The notes: generated by a model not told the origin, from the sequence alone. A stretch of DNA of 64,000 nucleotides from Clostridium collagenovorans DSM 3089 (GCF_900130005.1 NZ_FQXP01000003.1:868001-932000), one strand, 5' to 3'; counted from the stretch's first letter, positions 6,317 to 16,580 are shown. Program-made: numbers and translations.

Positions 6317-8983
6317 ATGAAAAATGCTTATGCAAGGTCAAAGGAAGAGTTATTTAAGGACTTAAATGTAACTTCCAGTGGACTAACTCAAAAGGAGGTA
6401 CAAGAAAGACATACTAAGTACGGATTAAACGAACTTACGGAAGGTAAGAAAAAGAGTATTGCTCAAGTGTTTTTAGAGCAGTTTAAGGACATGCTAGTAA
6501 TTATACTAATGATAGCAGCTATAGTTTCAATGTTTCTTGATAATGTAGAAAGTGCTCTTGTTATTTTCGTAGTTATAACACTTAACGCTATCTTAGGTAC
6601 TGTTCAACATGTTAAAGCTGAACAATCTCTTAATAGTTTAAAAGCTCTTGCTTCACCAATGGCAAAGGTCTTAAGAGATAATAAAAAATTAGAAATTCCA
6701 TCAAAAGAAGTAGTAGTTGGAGATATCTTATTCTTAGAAGCTGGTGACTTCGTTAGTGCTGATGGTAGAATAATTGAAAACTTTAGTCTTGGTGTAAATG
6801 AAAGTTCTTTAACAGGTGAATCAGAAAGCATACTAAAAACAAGTGATGTTATAGAAAAAGAGAATATTCCTGTTGGAGATAGAACAAATATGGCCTTCTC
6901 TGGAAGTCTCGTTACTTCTGGTAGAGCTACAATGTTAGTTACAAATATAGGTATGGATACAGAACTTGGAAAGGTTGCTGACTTATTAAATAATACTAAG
7001 GAAAAGAAAACACCTCTTCAAGTTAACTTAGATAAATTCGGTAAAAATCTTGCTATTATAATTTTAGCTATTTGTGCTTTAGTTTTTGTAGTTAATATAT
7101 CAAGAGGACAAGCTTTAATTGATTCCTTTATGTTTGCTGTGGCTTTAGCTGTTGCTGCAATACCTGAAGCTTTAAGCTCAATAGTAACCATAGTACTTTC
7201 TCTTGGAACTCAAAAAATGGCAAAAGAAAATGCCATTATAAGAAAGTTAGCTGCTGTTGAAGGTTTAGGTAGTGTATCTATAATATGTTCAGATAAAACT
7301 GGAACTTTAACTCAAAATAAAATGACTGTACAAAAATTATATGTTGATAATAGAGTTTTAAATTCAAATGAGTTAGATTTAAATAACTCTCTTGAAAATG
7401 ATTTATTATCAATGGGTCTATTATGTAGCGATGCTGTTACAACAGATGGTAAAGAAATAGGCGATCCAACTGAGGTAGCTTTAGTAAATTTAGGAGGCTT
7501 ATATAATATTGATGAACTTGATATTAGAAAAGATCATCCTAGATTAAATGAACTTCCTTTTGATTCTGATAGAAAATTAATGAGTGTAGTTTATAACTCA
7601 AATAATAAAAATATAATGGTAACTAAGGGTGCAGTAGATGTTCTTCTTAATAGAACAGTAAATATAGAAACTTCAAAGGGTATACGTAAAATATCTAAGG
7701 ATGATATAAATAAAATTGAAAATATAAATAAAGACTTTTCAAAAACTGGGCTTAGGGTTTTAGCCTTTGCTTATAAAAATATAGATAATGCAGATACTCT
7801 TTCTTTAGAGGATGAAACTGATTTTACCTTCCTTGGACTTATATCCATGATGGATCCTCCTAGAGTAGAATCTGCACAGGCTGTAGAACAGTGTATAAAA
7901 GCTGGAATAAAACCAATAATGATAACTGGTGACCATAAAATAACAGCGGCTGCCATAGCTAAACAAATTGGTATATTAAAAAATGAAGAGGAAGCAGTTG
8001 AAGGTGCTTTCTTAGACAATTTTAACGATGAAGAACTTAAGGATGTAGTTGAAAACTATTCCGTTTATGCAAGGGTATCCCCAGAGCATAAAATAAGAAT
8101 TGTTAGAGCATGGCAAGAAAAAGGTAATGTAGTTGCTATGACTGGTGACGGTGTAAACGATGCTCCAGCATTAAAGCAAGCTGATATAGGTGTTGCAATG
8201 GGAATAACAGGTTCTGAAGTAGCTAAAGATGCTTCTTCTATGATTTTAACCGATGATAACTTTGCTACTATAGTTAAATCTGTTTCAAATGGTAGAAACA
8301 TTTATACTAATATAAAGAACTCCATAAAATTCCTACTTTCAGGTAATACTGCTGGAATTCTATCTGTATTATATGCGTCATTACTAGCATTACCAGTACC
8401 TTTTGCCGCAGTACACTTATTATTTATAAACCTTCTTACTGATAGCTTACCTGCTATTGCTTTAGGAATGGAACCTCATAATAATAATGTTATGAAAGAA
8501 AAACCAAGAAAAATGAATGCTTCAATATTAAGCAAAGACTTTATAATTGAAATATTCTTTGAAGGTTTAGTAATTGCTGCTTGTACAATGGCTGCTTTCC
8601 ATATAGGTATTAATGCTGGTGGGGAGCTTCTTGGAAGCACAATGGCCTTTGCTACACTTTGTTTATCAAGATTAGTTCATGGGTTTAACAGCAAAGCTAA
8701 ATCTCATGTTTTAAGTAAAAAAGCATTATTTTCAAATAAATATTTATGGGGTGCTTTTGGACTAGGTTTCTTATTATTAAACCTTGTTTTATTAGTATCA
8801 CCTCTACAAAGTATATTTGAAGTTGCACCTCTAAGTTCTGTACAACTTATGACTATATATGGCTTATCCTTTGTACCATTTGTAGTTATACAAGGTGCTA
8901 AACTTATAATAAGCAAACTTCCATCAAAGGTTGAAGAACCTGTAGAAGATGAAGAACCTGTAAAAGAATCTATAGCTTCTTAA
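6317..8983 (+). CDS. P2-type cation-transporting ATPase (Ca2+/Mn2+ type)
   Basis: The protein has the P-type ATPase domains in order: cation N-terminal domain, actuator with TGES (about residue 167), phosphorylation motif SDKTGTLTQNK with Asp326, a nucleotide-binding domain containing KGAVDVLL, and the hinge TGDGVNDAPALK. A six-helix C-terminal half with NLLTDSLPAIALGMEP follows. This is the PMCA/SERCA-like group that exports Ca2+ or Mn2+. The membrane motif reads IPEALSS instead of the PEGLPA seen in SERCA. I start at ATG 6317 because GAAGGAG lies seven bases upstream. An in-frame GTG at 6284 has no ribosome site. The upstream Mn2+ riboswitch suggests that manganese efflux is its physiological job. 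Confidence 0.92.
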   Translation: MKNAYARSKEELFKDLNVTSSGLTQKEVQERHTKYGLNELTEGKKKSIAQVFLEQFKDMLVIILMIAAIVSMFLDNVESALVIFVVITLNAILGTVQHVKAEQSLNSLKALASPMAKVLRDNKKLEIPSKEVVVGDILFLEAGDFVSADGRIIENFSLGVNESSLTGESESILKTSDVIEKENIPVGDRTNMAFSGSLVTSGRATMLVTNIGMDTELGKVADLLNNTKEKKTPLQVNLDKFGKNLAIIILAICALVFVVNISRGQALIDSFMFAVALAVAAIPEALSSIVTIVLSLGTQKMAKENAIIRKLAAVEGLGSVSIICSDKTGTLTQNKMTVQKLYVDNRVLNSNELDLNNSLENDLLSMGLLCSDAVTTDGKEIGDPTEVALVNLGGLYNIDELDIRKDHPRLNELPFDSDRKLMSVVYNSNNKNIMVTKGAVDVLLNRTVNIETSKGIRKISKDDINKIENINKDFSKTGLRVLAFAYKNIDNADTLSLEDETDFTFLGLISMMDPPRVESAQAVEQCIKAGIKPIMITGDHKITAAAIAKQIGILKNEEEAVEGAFLDNFNDEELKDVVENYSVYARVSPEHKIRIVRAWQEKGNVVAMTGDGVNDAPALKQADIGVAMGITGSEVAKDASSMILTDDNFATIVKSVSNGRNIYTNIKNSIKFLLSGNTAGILSVLYASLLALPVPFAAVHLLFINLLTDSLPAIALGMEPHNNNVMKEKPRKMNASILSKDFIIEIFFEGLVIAACTMAAFHIGINAGGELLGSTMAFATLCLSRLVHGFNSKAKSHVLSKKALFSNKYLWGAFGLGFLLLNLVLLVSPLQSIFEVAPLSSVQLMTIYGLSFVPFVVIQGAKLIISKLPSKVEEPVEDEEPVKESIAS

Positions 8984-8991
8984 TAAAATAT

Positions 8992-9035
8992 GTGGTTAAG
9001 TGCTAAATTATTTTAGTACTTAACCACTTTATTTT
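8992..9035 (+). terminator. Terminator of the cation ATPase gene
   Basis: A stem starting GTGGTTAAGTGCTAAA at 8992 pairs with the segment ending ACCAC at 9027, followed by a T-rich stretch. It lies eight bases past the stop codon. Confidence 0.8.
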
Positions 9036-9177
9036 TATCTATTTATGCCATCTTCTATGTTCTATTTTTTCTTTCATAAAATATCTTTATTCTTCTTAAT
9101 TATAATTTTCTCAATAACTCCCCTAATTTTTACTATGAATAATTTCTTTATTAAAATGATTTAATCTTAAATTTAAT

Positions 9178-10407
9178 TTATCTAGATATTTTTCTTGCTA
9201 AAGTTGCAGTCCATATTCCTACCATAGTAACTCCTAAAAACATTTCTATACTACACATAAGAACGCTTAAATCAATTGGAGTAATATTTCCATATCCAAC
9301 AGTAGTAAAAGTTACTATACTGAAATGAAAAGCTCTTGAAAAATCCTTTATTATTCCTATTAAAGTAATCTTACTTATGTAAGATATATTGTACTGTACT
9401 ATTCCAGCACCATCCACCTTAAGCCCAGTAAACATATAAATAATAGCAAAAACGCACATAATAAGAATAGATGTAACTAAAGCATAGGTTGGTCTTTCAC
9501 CATATCCAGAAATAGCCCAATATATACTAGAATTAAATCTTTCTATACCCTTCAAAGTCCTGTGTTCATTTATCTTATATAAATAATAATACTCCCCGTA
9601 TCTGCTATATATATTATTTTCTTCAAATTTACTAGCTATAACTTTATATATCCTATATATATCCTCATAGTCACTTTCCTTTGTAACAGGCAATTCATCT
9701 AAAAAAGTATCCTCATCAAATTTACTTTTTCCTTTATCATCAAACTCCATATCCTTAATTGAGGTTGAAATTATTCTAACTGCTCTGAAATCACAATCTG
9801 AAAACTTAATTTTACTTATCAAAGCCTTATTTATAACAGAATATTTTAAATTGCAATTTATAAATTCGCAGTCTAAAATTAATAAATTTTCTAAAATCAT
9901 AGCTTCCATATTACAGTTATTAAATATACAATTGCTCAAATTAGATTTTTCATCAAATTGTGTATAAAATATATGTACTTCCTTTTCTCTATTTTCTAAG
10001 GGGTCCAAGGCAAATTTACATCCATCAAAAATAACATTTTCAAAATAACACTTTTTAAACATACTTCCATAAAAAGAACAATTTATAAAATGTATATTTT
10101 TGAATATACATTTTATAAACAAATTTTTTTCTAATATCAAATCCTTAACTATTTCATATTTTTCTTGCTTCTCGCCTTGTACTTTCTGTAACTTACTTTC
10201 CTTTAAATAGGATCCAATAACTTCACAAAAATTCAGGTTATTTATTTTTTTTAATTCAGAACCGCTATCTTCTAGAAGCCTTAATTTCCTTATAGATTCA
10301 TGCCCTTTACTTAACTCTTTATTTTTATTTATATTGTATTCTCTTTTCCTACATCCTATTTCTTTCAGTGATAATCTTCTTATTTTACTCAAAACATTTC
10401 TTTTCAC
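9178..10407 (-). CDS. Potassium channel-like protein with N-terminal pentapeptide-repeat domain
   Basis: The 409-residue protein has two parts. Residues about 90-240 contain pentapeptide-type repeats (IKCIFKNIHFINCSFYGSMF, NCNLKYSVINKALI and similar), which fold as a quadrilateral beta helix. Residues about 300-405 hold two membrane helices flanking a pore loop with the selectivity filter TTVGYGN (369-374). This is the two-TM ion channel (Ion_trans_2) architecture, and the filter predicts K+ selectivity. The first 85 residues are basic and polar. The channel should sit in the cytoplasmic membrane with the repeat domain inside the cell. It appears monocistronic. The ligand or gating signal is unknown. 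Confidence 0.85.
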   Translation of the reverse strand: MKRNVLSKIRRLSLKEIGCRKREYNINKNKELSKGHESIRKLRLLEDSGSELKKINNLNFCEVIGSYLKESKLQKVQGEKQEKYEIVKDLILEKNLFIKCIFKNIHFINCSFYGSMFKKCYFENVIFDGCKFALDPLENREKEVHIFYTQFDEKSNLSNCIFNNCNMEAMILENLLILDCEFINCNLKYSVINKALISKIKFSDCDFRAVRIISTSIKDMEFDDKGKSKFDEDTFLDELPVTKESDYEDIYRIYKVIASKFEENNIYSRYGEYYYLYKINEHRTLKGIERFNSSIYWAISGYGERPTYALVTSILIMCVFAIIYMFTGLKVDGAGIVQYNISYISKITLIGIIKDFSRAFHFSIVTFTTVGYGNITPIDLSVLMCSIEMFLGVTMVGIWTATLARKISR

Positions 10408-10528
10408 TTAATCACCCTTATATAAGCAAATATATTTTCCTTATATAATTCTATTTATTAAAAGATTAAATAATTCATACTATTTATATTTTAATTTTAT
10501 ACAATTTTATTTTCATATATATAGATTA

Positions 10529-10576
10529 GAGCTATAGGTTAAATGTATGAATTGCTCCAACTCTAACCTATAGCTC
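10529..10576 (-). terminator. Hairpin after the PHP gene
   Basis: A perfect 13-base stem (10529-10541 with 10564-10576) lies just past the PHP gene. The trailing T-run on the minus strand is weak, so it may act as an RNA 3'-end stabiliser as much as a terminator. Confidence 0.6.
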
Positions 10577-10583
10577 CATTTAT

Positions 10584-11270
10584 CTAATTATTTAATTTAT
10601 CAATTAATTTCAAAACTTCCTCATGGTCTAAATAAACATCTCCTATTTTGCCATGACGCTTATCTTCTTTTTTCTCAGTATGGAAATCAGAGCCAGCAGT
10701 ATATATTATACTTTTACTTTCACAATACTTTATAAACTCATTTGTTTCTTCCTCTGTATTTTTAAAATACTTGCCTTCTATTCCATCAAAATTAAACTTT
10801 AATACCTCATCCCTTATTTCTTTCTTTATTTTAATAGGATGCGCTAAAATAGCTTTTGCTCCAAAATATCTTAATATTTCTATAGCCGTCAAGACCGAAA
10901 TTCTATTCTTCATATAATCTCTCTTAACAGTAAGATGCTTATCTAGTATTTTCTCTAATCTCTCAAAATCATGTTCTCTTATAGCTTTTAAACACTGTTG
11001 AAATTTACTGTTTTTATAATCTTCATTTTTAAAATATCCCAAAACATGTATTTTCTCACCTTTATATCTTGATGAAACTTCTACTCCTGGTATAATTTCA
11101 ATTCCCAAATTTTGTGCAAAATCCTTTACCATTTCTAAAGCATCCATATTATTATGATCCGTTATAGAAATAATATTTAATCCTTTTTCCTTAGCCATCA
11201 TGACAATTTCTTCTGGACTATGTTCTCCATCAGAACATGTTGTGTGTATATGAAAATCTCCTTTGTACAT
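10584..11270 (-). CDS. PHP domain phosphoesterase
   Basis: The 228-residue protein shows the four PHP metal-binding motifs: HIHTTCSDG near the N-terminus, SITDHNN, a central AILAHP, and AGSDFH near the C-terminus. These residues bind two or three metal ions in the TIM-like barrel of this superfamily. Stand-alone members include 3',5'-nucleotide phosphatases and nanoRNA-type enzymes such as YciV/TrpH, so the substrate here is probably a small phosphorylated nucleotide. I prefer ATG 11270 with GGAGAAGAG in front. An upstream in-frame ATG at 11297 would add a hydrophobic-basic nonapeptide that family members lack. Confidence 0.88.
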   Translation of the reverse strand: MYKGDFHIHTTCSDGEHSPEEIVMMAKEKGLNIISITDHNNMDALEMVKDFAQNLGIEIIPGVEVSSRYKGEKIHVLGYFKNEDYKNSKFQQCLKAIREHDFERLEKILDKHLTVKRDYMKNRISVLTAIEILRYFGAKAILAHPIKIKKEIRDEVLKFNFDGIEGKYFKNTEEETNEFIKYCESKSIIYTAGSDFHTEKKEDKRHGKIGDVYLDHEEVLKLIDKLNN

Positions 11271-11347
11271 CACTCTTCTCCTATATATTAATATCAATAT
11301 ATATTATTCATCATTAGGCTTATTGTTTATATCTTTAAATAATTTAA

Positions 11348-14300
11348 TTATTTTTTTCTTTTTTTATTGTTTAATGAAGCTCCTAAAATGATACTCATAG
11401 CTCCAATTATCATTCCTATGCTATTAACCTCAACCCCTGTTTTAGGTAGCTTATTACTACTTTCTACTTTGTCACTAGGTTTTGCTATATTATCACTTGC
11501 TGTACTATTAGTATCTTTTTTCTCTTCTTCTGTGGTGCTGTTTGGAGTTTCTATATTGCCCCCAGGTTTAACTGGGTTTTCTTCTGGTTTAGTTGGCTTA
11601 TCTGTATTGTCTGGCTTATCTTCTGGTTTTGGCTCAATTATCTTATCTTCCTCAATAGTAAAGTTATATTCTTTTTCAGATATATTTCCAGCCTTATCTA
11701 CAGCCTGTACTCTAATATTGTGCTTTCCAAGCTCTTCAATAATATCATCAAGATTCCATTCCACTCCATCAAGAAGTACTTTGGCAGTTTCAAAGTGTTT
11801 TAAATCAAATTCCGGCTTAAAACCTTTCTTATATACACCATTTTCTTCTAAATTAGTAGCCATTATTTCATCTGAAGTTTTATCAATAATAAAACTAGTG
11901 ACTTTATTAATCTTTTCACCTAATTTATTTTCTGCAGTTATATCTAAAGTATATTTTCCTTCTTCACTTATAGGAGTTCCTATTTTATAATCCTTTCCAT
12001 TTAGTTTACTAACTATAATAGCTTCTTTATCATTACATTGAACATTAGGAGTTACATCCTTATTATAATATTCTCCTTCTCCTACTCCATCTACTATAAG
12101 ACTTAATTTTTCTCTCTCAACTATATTTACATTAAGCTTATATTCACATTTATTATTTAAATTATCTATAGCTTGTACTGATATTTTATCTCCATCCTTT
12201 AAATTATCTAACTCTACAGCAAACTCCTCTTTTTCTTCATTAACAAAGTTTTGAGTCAACACATTGTTTCCGTTTACAATAAGCTTATAAGGAGAAGTTT
12301 TATCATTAACATTTCCCTTTAAAACAAAAGAGTCTTTATCTATAATTATACTTCCTGCACCATTTTCATTTACTTTAATATCATTTAAACTTATCATTGG
12401 AGCTTCACTATCACAAAATACTCTTTTTACCAAATCAACTTTTACACTACCATCTAAGTCTTTCACATATACAGGTACTTTATTAATTCCTTCATTGAGA
12501 TCTAAATCTATACTAAAATCCATCCAAACTGGATCTTCATGTACTCCTGTATATGTAACAGGTTTATTATTAAAGGTAAATGTGTCTACTGGACGACTTA
12601 CATATCCCTTAATATTTAATTTAGGGTTATTGACCATCTTTTTAGACTTCATAAAATCTTCATCATTTATTTGTACAACTAATTCTGGTACATTTTCAGG
12701 TGTAAGACAAAAGCTCTTTGAACCTAAATTTTTAGCATTATCAAATACCCCAACAGCTATTATACTAATAGGATTAACTGAGTTTTCCTTTATAGGTTTT
12801 GTAGTGTATATGAACTCCTTATTTTTTTCATCAAAGGTAGCATTTCCATCTTTTTTACCATTAACAAATATAGGAGCTGACGTAGTATCTATTCCTGAAA
12901 ACTCATCCTTAGCTTTAAATCTTATAGATACCGTTTTATTCTCCTTATCTTCTTCAAAATTCGTAACTTCAACTTCTGGTGAAGTTAAGTCTATCTTAAC
13001 TGGTATTTCTTTATATTGAACTACAGGATTTTCACCCTCTGTAGAAAAACCTATTCTATAATAATATTGTCCTTCCTTAGCCACTTTAAATTCTCCAGTT
13101 AAGTCATCATAAAGATCTCCATTCCATTTAAGTTCAGGATAAAGAGTTGGATTATTTTTCTTTTCCGTACTTATTAAAGCTTTCTTTAAATTTTTCATTT
13201 CAGTAACTTTTCTAATAGGCTCTTTATTTTCATCTAATACTTCCACAACAGTACTTTTAGCATTTCTTAAGGCATATAAGCTAGGTACTATGTTATCATT
13301 ATATCCATCATTATTAGGACTTATAGCTATATTATCTGGGTTTATAACATACTTGCTACTCTTTATTCTTCCTCCTAATAATTGTGCATCAGATGAGGTG
13401 TTGCCCGCCAATGAGAAAAACACATTTTCAAAAGTTCCTTTTAATAGTTTAAGATTTTCCTCTGCAAGTTTAACTATTAAATGTTTACTATCATCCCATA
13501 CATTATTTGAAACTATTTCTTCTTTAGACCAATCTCCATAAAAGCCCATAAAAGGAACTGAGATATTAGGGTTGTTTTCACTTACGCAGTTGAACCTTAT
13601 AAATCCCTCTAAGAATATTTCACGTGCTAAATCCTTTGATATTTTCAATGTGCACTTTACTTTAGAGCTTCCCTTTGCAGGAATAGTTATTCTATTTCTA
13701 TCAAATTCAACTTTTGCATCCTTTTCTTCTAAAATTACATCTTCTAAGATTTCATTTTCCTTTTGGTTTGTTTCCTTTTGAGTTAAAACTCCTTGAGCAA
13801 CCTCTGGAGCAAATATAATTTCTTTATCACTGTAATTCTTTAAATCTATTTCAAATTCCACTTTATTTTCATTAATTTCCTTAAGTGCAATAGCTGCTTC
13901 ATTATTATATGTAGCAACCACATTATTCTCTATTGCTTTTTTAACTTGAAGTAAACCAGCCCCTTGATATCTTGGGGAATAAGGTATATTGTTTTTATCA
14001 TATCTTATATCTGATGTATTTAAAGCTAGATTCTTAGATAAATCAACAAGTTCCTTTCCCCTAACATCTATATCTTTTCCCCTTAAGTATTCACTTATTA
14101 AGGCCATAGCACCTGAAACATGTGGAGCAGCCATGGATGTCCCACTTAAGTTTCCATACTTATTATCACCAAAGGTTGAGAATACCCCTCCCCCAGGTGC
14201 CACTATATCTGGTTTAAAATCCAAATTAGGAGCTGGACCCCAAGAACTGAAGGATGACATCTCTCCTTTGTTTTCATTGCCTTTAGCATAAATACATTCA

Positions 14301-15928
14301 CTTGTATCTATAGTTAACTTATTTCCTTTTTTTATTTCAGATAAAATTGCTCTTCCACTACTATTTGGAATAAAGATAGCTGGAATTTTTATTCTTTCAT
14401 CCCTTACCATATCAAGCAGTTCTTCATCTTTATCGTTGTATATTATTACTCCTTTTGCATCATTATTTTGTGCATTAAGTATTTTTTCAACAAAGGCATC
14501 CCCTCTACTTCTTGATATAAATGCTATTTTACCCTTAATATCTTTATTTTTAAATTGATCAACTTTATCATTTACAATTCCAGAGGCACAATCTACAAGT
14601 TGTAAACCATTCATGTAAGTAGGATCATATTGATGAGTTGCGCAATAGCTTTGTAGAAACTCTGAGTTATCTTCTTTTCTTATTTTAACTCCATTATTTA
14701 CTATATAATTATTTTCAAAACTTCCAACCGTCAAAGACCCTTTAGCTAAATTAGGACTACTTAAGGTACCAATATCTTTTAACTTTCCTATATCAAAAGG
14801 TGCTGTAGAATAACTACTATTCCCTGCTGAGCCCACTACTATAATTCCTGAATTAATTACCTTCTCTATAGCAATTTGCTCTGGATCTTCTGAGTCTTGA
14901 AAACCTACAGGTACCCCTAGACTCATATTTACAACATCAGCACCTAAAGTTATAGAATCTTCTAAGGCTGCAATTACATCATCAGAATAAGCACCTTCAC
15001 AATTTTCATTATTTGAAAAGACTTTCATGGCAAGGATTTGAGCCTCTGGTGCTACTCCCATAACTGCCTTTCCACTTTTTACTTCCTCTTCGCTTCCATT
15101 AGCACCAATTATGCCAGTTACATGTGTACCATGGTCTTTAACAACTGCCTTTTTATTTATAATCTCATTATTATCATCAGCATAGTTATATCCATAAGGT
15201 ATTTTTTGTGAAAAATATGTATCTGCACTTTCATCACAATTTAATTCTTTCAAAGATTTTATATTTTCTATTTTTTCTTTGGAAAGCTTTCCTTCACTTT
15301 TAGGATTACTAAAATCTTTGTGATTATAATAGAATCCTGTATCAATTACAGCAACTACTGTTCCCTCTCCTTTCAATTTATACTCTTCATATACTTTGTT
15401 AATCTCTGTAATATTTTTAGCTTCATTAATAGCTGGTGTATACTCTTTAACTTGAGTTACTTTTTTTACACCTTCCACAGCTTCTAACTTCTCAATATTT
15501 TCTCTTTTAACTTCTAAACTAAATCCATTAATTACATTAGTGTAACTATGTATTATTCCCCCCTCTGCTATATCTTTAATTTTATTTTTTACCTTTTCTT
15601 GAGAATTTTCAACTTGTTCTACTGCATGCTTACTTACATCTTTTCCAGCAGAAATATCCATAGCTGTAGGACCATCAATCTCTACAATTACTCTAAGTAT
15701 TTCTTCAGCATTATTTTTCTCATCTAACATTAAACTTAGTTCTTTCTTCTCTTCCTCACTAAAGACCTCCTTCATCATTTCCATTTTAGTTTCATATGAA
15801 GTATTCTCATACATCATGCTTTTTAATTCCTCGGCTTGTACACTTATACTAAAATTACTGTTAACAATAGTACCTACCATTAAAACCGACATAATCTTAG
15901 CAAGTATTTTTTTATTACCTATTTTCAT
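11348..15928 (-). CDS. Cell wall-anchored S8 subtilisin-like protease (lactocepin/C5a peptidase-like)
   Basis: This 1526-residue protein starts with a signal peptide (about residues 1-32), then an inhibitor I9-like propeptide containing VNGFSLEV-type sequence. The catalytic domain follows with Asp196 (VIDTG), His266 (DHGTHVTG), Asn in SAGNS, and Ser598 (GTSMAAPHVSG). A protease-associated insert lies near 430-550. Several beta-sandwich repeats resembling Fn3 and Ig-like domains of C5a peptidase come next (about 680-1430). The C-terminus has a Pro/Glu/Lys wall spacer (EPKPEDKPDNTDKPTKP), the sortase signal LPKTG, a hydrophobic span and KKRKK. It should be attached to peptidoglycan by sortase and degrade extracellular proteins. 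No sortase gene is present in the window. Confidence 0.93.
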   Translation of the reverse strand: MKIGNKKILAKIMSVLMVGTIVNSNFSISVQAEELKSMMYENTSYETKMEMMKEVFSEEEKKELSLMLDEKNNAEEILRVIVEIDGPTAMDISAGKDVSKHAVEQVENSQEKVKNKIKDIAEGGIIHSYTNVINGFSLEVKRENIEKLEAVEGVKKVTQVKEYTPAINEAKNITEINKVYEEYKLKGEGTVVAVIDTGFYYNHKDFSNPKSEGKLSKEKIENIKSLKELNCDESADTYFSQKIPYGYNYADDNNEIINKKAVVKDHGTHVTGIIGANGSEEEVKSGKAVMGVAPEAQILAMKVFSNNENCEGAYSDDVIAALEDSITLGADVVNMSLGVPVGFQDSEDPEQIAIEKVINSGIIVVGSAGNSSYSTAPFDIGKLKDIGTLSSPNLAKGSLTVGSFENNYIVNNGVKIRKEDNSEFLQSYCATHQYDPTYMNGLQLVDCASGIVNDKVDQFKNKDIKGKIAFISRSRGDAFVEKILNAQNNDAKGVIIYNDKDEELLDMVRDERIKIPAIFIPNSSGRAILSEIKKGNKLTIDTSECIYAKGNENKGEMSSFSSWGPAPNLDFKPDIVAPGGGVFSTFGDNKYGNLSGTSMAAPHVSGAMALISEYLRGKDIDVRGKELVDLSKNLALNTSDIRYDKNNIPYSPRYQGAGLLQVKKAIENNVVATYNNEAAIALKEINENKVEFEIDLKNYSDKEIIFAPEVAQGVLTQKETNQKENEILEDVILEEKDAKVEFDRNRITIPAKGSSKVKCTLKISKDLAREIFLEGFIRFNCVSENNPNISVPFMGFYGDWSKEEIVSNNVWDDSKHLIVKLAEENLKLLKGTFENVFFSLAGNTSSDAQLLGGRIKSSKYVINPDNIAISPNNDGYNDNIVPSLYALRNAKSTVVEVLDENKEPIRKVTEMKNLKKALISTEKKNNPTLYPELKWNGDLYDDLTGEFKVAKEGQYYYRIGFSTEGENPVVQYKEIPVKIDLTSPEVEVTNFEEDKENKTVSIRFKAKDEFSGIDTTSAPIFVNGKKDGNATFDEKNKEFIYTTKPIKENSVNPISIIAVGVFDNAKNLGSKSFCLTPENVPELVVQINDEDFMKSKKMVNNPKLNIKGYVSRPVDTFTFNNKPVTYTGVHEDPVWMDFSIDLDLNEGINKVPVYVKDLDGSVKVDLVKRVFCDSEAPMISLNDIKVNENGAGSIIIDKDSFVLKGNVNDKTSPYKLIVNGNNVLTQNFVNEEKEEFAVELDNLKDGDKISVQAIDNLNNKCEYKLNVNIVEREKLSLIVDGVGEGEYYNKDVTPNVQCNDKEAIIVSKLNGKDYKIGTPISEEGKYTLDITAENKLGEKINKVTSFIIDKTSDEIMATNLEENGVYKKGFKPEFDLKHFETAKVLLDGVEWNLDDIIEELGKHNIRVQAVDKAGNISEKEYNFTIEEDKIIEPKPEDKPDNTDKPTKPEENPVKPGGNIETPNSTTEEEKKDTNSTASDNIAKPSDKVESSNKLPKTGVEVNSIGMIIGAMSIILGASLNNKKRKK

Positions 15929-16533
15929 ACTATCCTCCCATTAAATATAAATTGTTTAATATTTTCCAATCAATCTTCATTATATTTAATAGGGATTTTT
16001 TAATCAAATATCCATATTTTTCTGAAGTTACTTCTATTTTTCGACTTGTTATTATATATTAATTTATTCTTTTCTTTTTTTATATCTGCTTAAAATGATA
16101 TTTTATATATTATTTACATTAATAATATATTTAATTCATATTATTACATTTTTTTCATATTTTATTTTTATCAATTAATTACTATTATAAAATTCTATAA
16201 ATTCATTTTGACTTATTATTATAATCAATATACTTCTAACTATAATAACTACAATATACTTTTGTATTACCAAGCTTAAAACCCTATATTTTAACATGAA
16301 TATTTCTAGTTACTTTTCATAATTTTTATGTTCATAAACTTATAATATATGTTCCAATAAACAACCTTCATTGTATTTAGATCTAGTATTTATTATAAAA
16401 TAAATACTACTCTTATTAGAAATGTAGAATATTAATTAGAACTTATATACACTATAGTATTTAATATACCTAAGTTAATATGAGCTCTTAAAATAAGCTA
16501 ATGAAAATATTCTAGTAGTATTATTAATAATAA
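15929..16533. other. AT-rich intergenic region without a gene
   Basis: About 600 bases lie between the protease start and the hydA terminator. The stretch is extremely AT-rich with stops in all frames. It must contain the protease promoter, but I cannot pick one with confidence. I see no RNA motif. Confidence 0.5.
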
Positions 16534-16580
16534 AATAAGCTGTTGTAATAAGAACAATTTTCTTATTACAACAGCTTATT
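16534..16580 (-). terminator. Terminator of the hydCBA operon
   Basis: An 18-to-19-base stem (16534-16552 with 16561-16580) with an eight-base loop is followed on the minus strand by a T-rich run. It lies 50 bases past the hydA stop. Confidence 0.85.

Noticed and set aside
11367..14291. Several long plus-strand open frames inside the subtilase gene
   Set aside because: They are antisense shadows of the 1526-residue protease, with Ser/Leu/Phe-rich translations and no ribosome sites.
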